From an uncultured Campylobacter sp. (GTDB lineage: Bacteria > Campylobacterota > Campylobacteria > Campylobacterales > Campylobacteraceae), in the NCBI GenBank assembly GCA_900539255.1, contig UQBJ01000046.1, positions 1 through 10,096 of the forward strand: a DNA stretch of 10,096 bases, read 5' to 3'. Each line of letters opens with the position of its first letter. The first letter of the stretch is position 1. The translations under genes and the position numbers were made by a program. Below the pieces are notes generated by a model. It saw only the letters and a program-made list of their open reading frames with translations, made no database searches and was not told the origin of the DNA. Of the stretch, positions 6,049 through 10,096 are shown one piece after another.

Positions 6049-6630
6049 ATGAAAGCAAAAGCCTTATTTTTGGACAGGGACGGCGTGATAAATGTCGATA
6101 AAAGCTATGTTTATAAAGTGCAAGACTTTGAATTTTGCGCTGGGATTTTTGAGCTTTGTGAATTTTTTTCACAAAAAGGCTTTAAAATCTTTGTGATTAC
6201 GAATCAATCAGGCATTGAGCGGGGTTTTTACAGCGAAAAAGACTTTGAAAAATTAAGCGAATTTATGCTTGGCGAGTTCGCAAAAAAGGGCATCAGCATA
6301 AGCAAGGTTTATCACTGCCCGCATTTGCAAGGATGCGAGTGTCGCAAACCAAAGCCCGGTATGATTTTAAAGGCGCAGGCTGAATTTGACATAGATTTGG
6401 CAAATTCCATTTTAATAGGCGACAATTTCACCGATATGCAAGCTGGGCAAAACGCTGGCATAAAAGGGCTTTGCCTTGTGAAAAAAGCTTGCGAGCAAAC
6501 AAGTGAATTTAAGGACGAAAAATTTAAAAAAGGCGAAAAATTGAGCGAAAATTTAAACAAAACGAGCGAATTTTACACTGAATTTGCAAATTTAGATGAG
6601 ATAAAAGATTTTTTTAAGGACAGGCTATGA
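6049..6630 (+). CDS. gmhB: D-glycero-beta-D-manno-heptose 1,7-bisphosphate 7-phosphatase
   Basis: This 193-residue HAD-family phosphatase removes the 7-phosphate from heptose 1,7-bisphosphate, the third step to ADP-heptose, in the cytoplasm. Visible motifs are the nucleophile and acid/base aspartates D9 and D11 in LDRDG, TNQSGIERG (51-59), the zinc-site set C90, H92, C96 and C98, K100-P103 in RKPKPG, and D125 in IGDNFTDMQAG. The C-terminal tail from about 148 is Lys/Glu/Ser-rich and low in complexity, with SEF repeated. The ATG at 6049 gives the expected N-terminus; an in-frame ATG at 6040 lies inside the -10 box and is unlikely to be transcribed intact. Neither has a ribosome site. It is first of five overlapping genes, and its TGA overlaps the hldD ATG as ATGA. 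It matches what I recall as Cj1152c. Confidence 0.94.
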   Translation: MKAKALFLDRDGVINVDKSYVYKVQDFEFCAGIFELCEFFSQKGFKIFVITNQSGIERGFYSEKDFEKLSEFMLGEFAKKGISISKVYHCPHLQGCECRKPKPGMILKAQAEFDIDLANSILIGDNFTDMQAGQNAGIKGLCLVKKACEQTSEFKDEKFKKGEKLSENLNKTSEFYTEFANLDEIKDFFKDRL

Positions 6631-7583
6631 GAGTGGTGATTACGGGTGGAGCGGGCTTTATCGGCTCGCGCTTGGCTTTATCTTTGCAAGATGAACACGA
6701 GGTTTTAGTTGTGGATAAAATGCGAAGTGAAGAGCGGTTTAGCAACGGCAACTTGCAAAGTTTTGGGCATTTTAAAAATTTGCTTGACTTTAAGGGCGAG
6801 CTATATGTGGGCGACATTTGCGACAGCACTACCCTTGACAAAGTGCGTAAATTTAAGCCCCAAGTCATCTTTCATCAAGCGGCGATTTCAGACACCACAG
6901 CACCAAATCAAAACGCGGTTTTGCAAACAAATTTAAATTCTTTTTATGATTTCATCGCTTTGGCGGTTGAATTAAACGCAAAGCTCATCTACGCAAGCTC
7001 TGCTGCTGTTTATGGAGACGCGCCAAGCCCGCAAAAAGTGGGCTTTGAAGCCCCTAAAAATCCTTACGCCTTTTCAAAACTGATGATGGATAAATTAGCA
7101 CGCAAATTCTATGACAAAGCCCATATAGTAGGACTTCGCTATTTTAATGTCTATGGAGAGGGCGAGTTTTTCAAGGATAAAACCGCTTCAATGGTGCTGC
7201 AATTTGGCTTACAAATGCTTAGCGGACAACGCCCAAGACTTTTCGTGGGTAGTGATAAGATTTGTAGGGACTTTGTTTATGTTAAGGACATAGTAAATGC
7301 AAATTTAGCTGCACTTGAAGCAAAATGTGGTGTTTATAATGTCGGTTCTTTCGAGGCTAGAAGCTTTACAGATATAGTAGATATACTTCAAAAAGAGCTT
7401 AAAACGAAGTTTGAGTATGAATTTATCCCAAATCCCTTTGTCAAAGCCTATCAGTTTCACACGCAAGCGGGCAAAAACGATGAAAAATGCTTTTCTTACG
7501 CGCCAAAATTCAGCCTTGAAAGCGGCATAAAGTCCTATGTCCCTGAGATAAAACGCATTTTTGAAAAGGAAGTGAATGCTTGA
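6627..7583 (+). CDS. hldD: ADP-L-glycero-D-manno-heptose 6-epimerase
   Basis: This 318-residue extended short-chain dehydrogenase inverts C6 of ADP-D-glycero-D-manno-heptose, the last step in making the LOS inner-core heptose donor. The NAD(P) Rossmann motif GGAGFIG is at 7-13, with D30 closing the second strand. S124-S125 in YASSAAVYGD, and Y147 with K151 in NPYAFSK, form the catalytic triad region. LRYFNVYG lies at 170-177 and RDFVYVKD at 214-221, as expected in the epimerase family. Length is close to the E. coli enzyme (310). It overlaps gmhB by 4 bases and hldE by 8, so translation is probably coupled. Older names are rfaD and waaD. Confidence 0.96.
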   Translation: MRVVITGGAGFIGSRLALSLQDEHEVLVVDKMRSEERFSNGNLQSFGHFKNLLDFKGELYVGDICDSTTLDKVRKFKPQVIFHQAAISDTTAPNQNAVLQTNLNSFYDFIALAVELNAKLIYASSAAVYGDAPSPQKVGFEAPKNPYAFSKLMMDKLARKFYDKAHIVGLRYFNVYGEGEFFKDKTASMVLQFGLQMLSGQRPRLFVGSDKICRDFVYVKDIVNANLAALEAKCGVYNVGSFEARSFTDIVDILQKELKTKFEYEFIPNPFVKAYQFHTQAGKNDEKCFSYAPKFSLESGIKSYVPEIKRIFEKEVNA

Positions 7584-8967
7584 TTTTTTAATTGGTAAAA
7601 AGCCAAAAATCCTAATCATAGGCGATTTGATGGTAGATAATTACATTTGGTGTGATTGCAAGCGCGTAAGCCCTGAGGCTCCCGTGCTTGTGATGAACGC
7701 TAAACGCAACGACAAAAGGCTTGGCGGTGCGGCAAATGTGTATGCGAATTTGCAAAGCCTTGGCGCAAGGGCTTATGCGTTAAGCGTTGTAGGCGATGAT
7801 GAGGCTGGCAAGTTTTTACAAGAGCGTTTGCAAGGCAAGTTGCTGGTGCAAAAGGGGCGCATAAGCTCTTTGAAAAACCGCATTATCTCGCAAAGTCAGC
7901 AGGTGTTGCGCCTTGATGATGAAAGCGTTGAGGAAATTAGCCTTGAAGATGAGCTTTTGAGCGAATTTGATAAAATAGTAAAAGATTATGAAGCTATCGT
8001 TTTGAGCGACTACGGCAAGGGCGTTTTGACGCCAAAGGTGTGTCAAGCTGTCATCAAAAAGGCAAATTCGCTTAAAATTCCCGTGCTTATCGACCCAAAG
8101 GGCAGTGATTACAGCAAATACAGAGGTGCAACGCTTTTAACGCCAAACAAAAAAGAAGCCATTGAAGCCTTGAAAATGCCAAATTTAGACGGACAAAATT
8201 TAAAAATCGGCATAGAAAGGCTGAAAAAGGACTTTGATTTAAGGTATTCGCTCATCACGCTTTCAGAGGCTGGCATAGCGTTATATGATGAGAGCTTACA
8301 CATAGCACCCGCGCAGGCAAGGGAGGTTTTTGATGTAACAGGGGCGGGAGATAGCGTGATTTCAGTGCTTGCCTTTTGTCTAGCTTTAAAAGTGCCTATT
8401 TTACAGGCTTGTGAGCTAGCCAACAAAGCAGCAGCTGTGGTAGTAAGCAAGATAGGCAGCGTTTCGGTGAGCTTTGATGAGATAAAAAGCCTTGAAAAAA
8501 ACGGCTTTGAATTTAAGATAAAAAGCCGTGCTGAACTCGCCAACGCGCTTGAAAAATCCCAAAAGAAAGTCGTTTTTACGAATGGTTGCTTTGATATTTT
8601 GCATTTTGGGCATATCAAATACCTTGAAAAAGCGCGAAATTTAGGCGATTTGCTCGTGGTTGGACTCAACAGCGATGAAAGCGTAAAAAGGCTTAAAGGA
8701 AGCTCACGCCCTATAAACAAGGCTTATGAGCGCGCTTGTTTGCTTGCAAGCCTTTATTTTGTGGATTTTGTGGTGATTTTTGATGAAGACACGCCCCTTG
8801 AGCTCATCAAAGCCCTAAAACCCGACATTTTGGTAAAGGGCAAGGATTATGAGGGCAAGGAAGTTGTGGGCGCAAATATCGTGGGCGAAGTGCAGCTCAT
8901 CGACTTTGAGGACGGATTTAGCACGAGTAAAATCATAGAAAGGATAAAAGATGACAAAGGTTGTTGA
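7576..8967 (+). CDS. hldE: Bifunctional heptose 7-phosphate kinase / heptose 1-phosphate adenylyltransferase
   Basis: This is a fused 463-residue enzyme. Residues 1-310 are a PfkB/ribokinase-type kinase that phosphorylates D-glycero-D-manno-heptose 7-phosphate at C1. They carry GDLMVDNYI (16-24), RLGGAANV (48-55), IDPKGSDY (172-179) and DVTGAGDS (253-260), with catalytic base D259. Residues 330-463 are a nucleotidyltransferase that makes ADP-heptose, with TNGCFDILHFGH (335-346, HxGH at 343-346), GLNSDESVKRLKG (363-375) and STSKII (449-454). Both active sites look intact, and length is near the E. coli fusion (477). GmhB acts between the two reactions. The ATG at 7576 overlaps hldD by 8 bases; the 3' end overlaps gmhA by 17. 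Confidence 0.97.
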   Translation: MLDFLIGKKPKILIIGDLMVDNYIWCDCKRVSPEAPVLVMNAKRNDKRLGGAANVYANLQSLGARAYALSVVGDDEAGKFLQERLQGKLLVQKGRISSLKNRIISQSQQVLRLDDESVEEISLEDELLSEFDKIVKDYEAIVLSDYGKGVLTPKVCQAVIKKANSLKIPVLIDPKGSDYSKYRGATLLTPNKKEAIEALKMPNLDGQNLKIGIERLKKDFDLRYSLITLSEAGIALYDESLHIAPAQAREVFDVTGAGDSVISVLAFCLALKVPILQACELANKAAAVVVSKIGSVSVSFDEIKSLEKNGFEFKIKSRAELANALEKSQKKVVFTNGCFDILHFGHIKYLEKARNLGDLLVVGLNSDESVKRLKGSSRPINKAYERACLLASLYFVDFVVIFDEDTPLELIKALKPDILVKGKDYEGKEVVGANIVGEVQLIDFEDGFSTSKIIERIKDDKGC

Positions 8968-9520
8968 AAACGAATTTAGCGAGCATTTGGCGGTGTGGCA
9001 AGAAAGTTGCAAAATTTTGCCTGAAAAAATCGCTAAAATCGCTGAAATTTTAAACAAATGCCTAAAAAATGGCGGCAAAATTCTCATCTGTGGCAACGGT
9101 GGCAGCGCGGCTGATGCTCAGCACTTTGCAGCAGAGCTTAGCGGGCGTTACAAAAAAGAGCGAGGCGCGCTTGCTGGTGTGGCTTTAAGCACTGACACTT
9201 CGGCACTTACAGCAATAGGCAATGATTATGGCTTTGAATTTGTGTTTTCAAGGCAGGTTGAGGCTTTGGGGCGAGCAAACGACACGCTCATAGGCATTTC
9301 TACAAGTGGCAAAAGCCCAAATGTCCTCAACGCCTTTAAAAAGGCAAGGGAGCTTAAAATGCACTGCATAGGGCTTAGCGGCAAGGGCGGCGGCGCGATG
9401 AATGAGCTGTGCGAGATAAATTTAGTCGTGCCAAGCGATGACACCGCGCGTATCCAAGAAATGCACATTTTGAGCATACACAGCCTTTGCCAGCTTATCG
9501 ATAATGAGGAGAGAAAATGA
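8951..9520 (+). CDS. gmhA: Sedoheptulose 7-phosphate isomerase
   Basis: This 189-residue SIS-domain enzyme converts sedoheptulose 7-phosphate to D-glycero-D-manno-heptose 7-phosphate, the first committed step of the pathway. The phosphate-binding loop CGNGGSAADAQHF is at 47-59 and SDT-type loop STDTSALT at 80-87, with ISTSGKS at 116-122. Likely metal/catalytic residues H58, E62, Q169 and H177 line up with those described for E. coli GmhA. The ATG at 8951 is preceded by AAGGA about 6 bases upstream, inside hldE, and the two frames overlap by 17 bases. Its stop overlaps the lipoprotein start as ATGA. Although the first enzyme in the pathway, it is the fourth gene, matching the C. jejuni order I recall for Cj1149c-Cj1152c. 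Confidence 0.97.
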   Translation: MTKVVENEFSEHLAVWQESCKILPEKIAKIAEILNKCLKNGGKILICGNGGSAADAQHFAAELSGRYKKERGALAGVALSTDTSALTAIGNDYGFEFVFSRQVEALGRANDTLIGISTSGKSPNVLNAFKKARELKMHCIGLSGKGGGAMNELCEINLVVPSDDTARIQEMHILSIHSLCQLIDNEERK

Positions 9521-9915
9521 AAAAAATCATCTTTACAAGCCTTGCGTGCTTGCTTTTTGCGGGTTGTGCGATGAAAAACAGCCCAAAATACATAAGCGAG
9601 GACTATATCAAAGCCCTTGAAGAAAAGGATTTTAGGCGTGCCAAAGCCTACATTTATGTGCCAACAAGCACGAGAAGCTATATTAGCGCAAGGGACATTG
9701 ACGCAAAAGTCCAGCAGGACTTTGATGAGCTACAAAAAGAGCTTGAAAACATAGGCGGCGTGGAAGAATTCAAAATCGTCAAAAACACCCAAATCAGCGA
9801 GACGATAAGGGAGTTGCAAATCGAGTGCAAGGGCAAGAATGGGCAGTTTGTCGATAAAATCTTTTACACCATCAACATTGATGGCACTTGGAAACTGATA
9901 CAAGCGGTGAAATAA
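9517..9915 (+). CDS. Small lipoprotein of unknown function
   Basis: The 132-residue precursor begins MKKIIFTSLACLLFAGC, a type II signal peptide with lipobox FAGC. C17 would be lipidated, giving a mature protein of about 116 residues. Residue 18 is Ala rather than Asp, so outer-membrane sorting would be the default by E. coli rules. The mature part (IKALEEKDFRRAKAYI near 31-46, ending DGTWKLIQAVK) has the helix-then-sheet look of DUF4878/NTF2-like lipoproteins, an impression and not a search result. The ATG overlaps the gmhA stop as ATGA, and GGAGAG upstream is a good ribosome site. It is therefore part of the heptose operon. I do not recall a counterpart at this place in C. jejuni, and no function in LOS assembly can be read from sequence. 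Confidence 0.85.
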   Translation: MKKIIFTSLACLLFAGCAMKNSPKYISEDYIKALEEKDFRRAKAYIYVPTSTRSYISARDIDAKVQQDFDELQKELENIGGVEEFKIVKNTQISETIRELQIECKGKNGQFVDKIFYTINIDGTWKLIQAVK

Positions 9916-10094
9916 AGCAGTGCTTTTGCTAAGCTGTATTTTGCGCTTGCGTTGATACCAAGCCACTTTTTATCAGCGTTAATGCTGAATTTATCGAGCA
10001 ATTTTTGCTTTTCTTTTGATGAAATGCCCTTAAATTTAAGCATAGCAAAAAGTGTTTTGGATACAACCAAACCAAGCGCGAATTTGAGCGTTTT
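9864..10094 (-). CDS. Possible 3' end of a convergent gene of unknown function
   Basis: A minus-strand frame is open from the right edge to a TAA at 9864-9866, giving 76 residues. It has a hydrophobic stretch (TLKFALGLVVSKTLFAML), then a Lys-rich segment (ISSKEKQKLLDKF) and KWLGINASAKYSLAKALL. Codon choice resembles the neighbouring genes, which favours real coding. Against it, the last 17 codons would overlap the 3' end of the lipoprotein gene by 52 bases, and no family is recognised. The first 16 codons lie in the inverted repeat shared with the left edge, where the same DNA is read on the other strand as glycosyltransferase. A truncated or decayed gene is an alternative. Confidence 0.4.
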   Translation of the reverse strand, partial: KTLKFALGLVVSKTLFAMLKFKGISSKEKQKLLDKFSINADKKWLGINASAKYSLAKALLYFTACISFQVPSMLMV

Positions 10095-10096
10095 GT
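10047..10096. repeat. Right copy of the 50-base inverted repeat shared with the left window edge
   Basis: The reverse complement matches positions 1-50 at 44 of 50 bases. Read on the plus strand it encodes KKCFGYNQTKREFERF, against KKRFRHNQTKREFERF in the left glycosyltransferase. That plus-strand frame has two stops at about 10018-10023, so no intact glycosyltransferase precedes the repeat here. Confidence 0.8.

Noticed and set aside
8109..8720. A 203-residue open frame on the minus strand within hldE
   Set aside because: It lies wholly opposite a complete, motif-rich hldE frame, shows no domain, and such long antisense frames are common in this codon usage.
9910..9935. Short hairpin AAAGC/GCTTT after the lipoprotein stop as a terminator
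   Set aside because: The stem is only five pairs, mostly AT, with no convincing T run, so I do not call a terminator.

Overview
The window looks like a Campylobacter chromosome, from a relative of the C. jejuni group. The cytochrome at 5652-5954, the four heptose-biosynthesis enzymes, the WlaN/CgtB-like glycosyltransferase N-terminus and the DUF507-carA-SafE-kinase-regulator set all read like C. jejuni proteins. The base composition, about 40% G+C by eye, is clearly richer than the roughly 30% of C. jejuni, so I do not name a species. In my recollection of C. jejuni NCTC 11168, the left block matches Cj1491c-Cj1495c and the right block matches Cj1149c-Cj1153. These lie far apart in that genome but are joined here.

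Left half (1-5332, all minus strand). Reading from right to left, a DUF507 protein, carA (small subunit of carbamoyl-phosphate synthase), a SafE/TauE-type membrane protein, a soluble PAS histidine kinase and an OmpR-family regulator form one chain. Every junction is a 4-base GTGA or ATGA stop/start overlap, so one translationally coupled transcript is likely. After a 33-base gap comes a family 2 glycosyltransferase that runs off the left edge. It is poorer in G+C than the chain and resembles lipooligosaccharide (LOS) outer-core transferases.

Middle (5333-6048). A 319-base gene-free stretch holds an AT-rich probable promoter and a 30-base near-palindrome just upstream of the DUF507 start, plus terminator-like hairpins after the cytochrome gene. 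The small periplasmic cytochrome c (cccA, minus) and the heptose operon (plus) are divergent and share a 94-base region with a -10-like box for each direction. The box for gmhB sits so close to the start codon that the mRNA is probably leaderless.

Right half (6049-9915, plus strand). gmhB, hldD, hldE and gmhA overlap in series and encode every enzyme from sedoheptulose 7-phosphate to ADP-L-glycero-D-manno-heptose, the donor for the LOS inner core. A small lipoprotein of unknown role is coupled to the end of gmhA. The last 180 bases appear to hold the 3' end of a convergent minus-strand gene. The outer 50 bases at the two window edges are an inverted repeat (44 of 50 identical), the main structural oddity here.

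I see no tRNA, rRNA, CRISPR array, insertion sequence or phage gene. Apart from the edge repeat and the block junction, this is mostly housekeeping and cell-surface biosynthesis.
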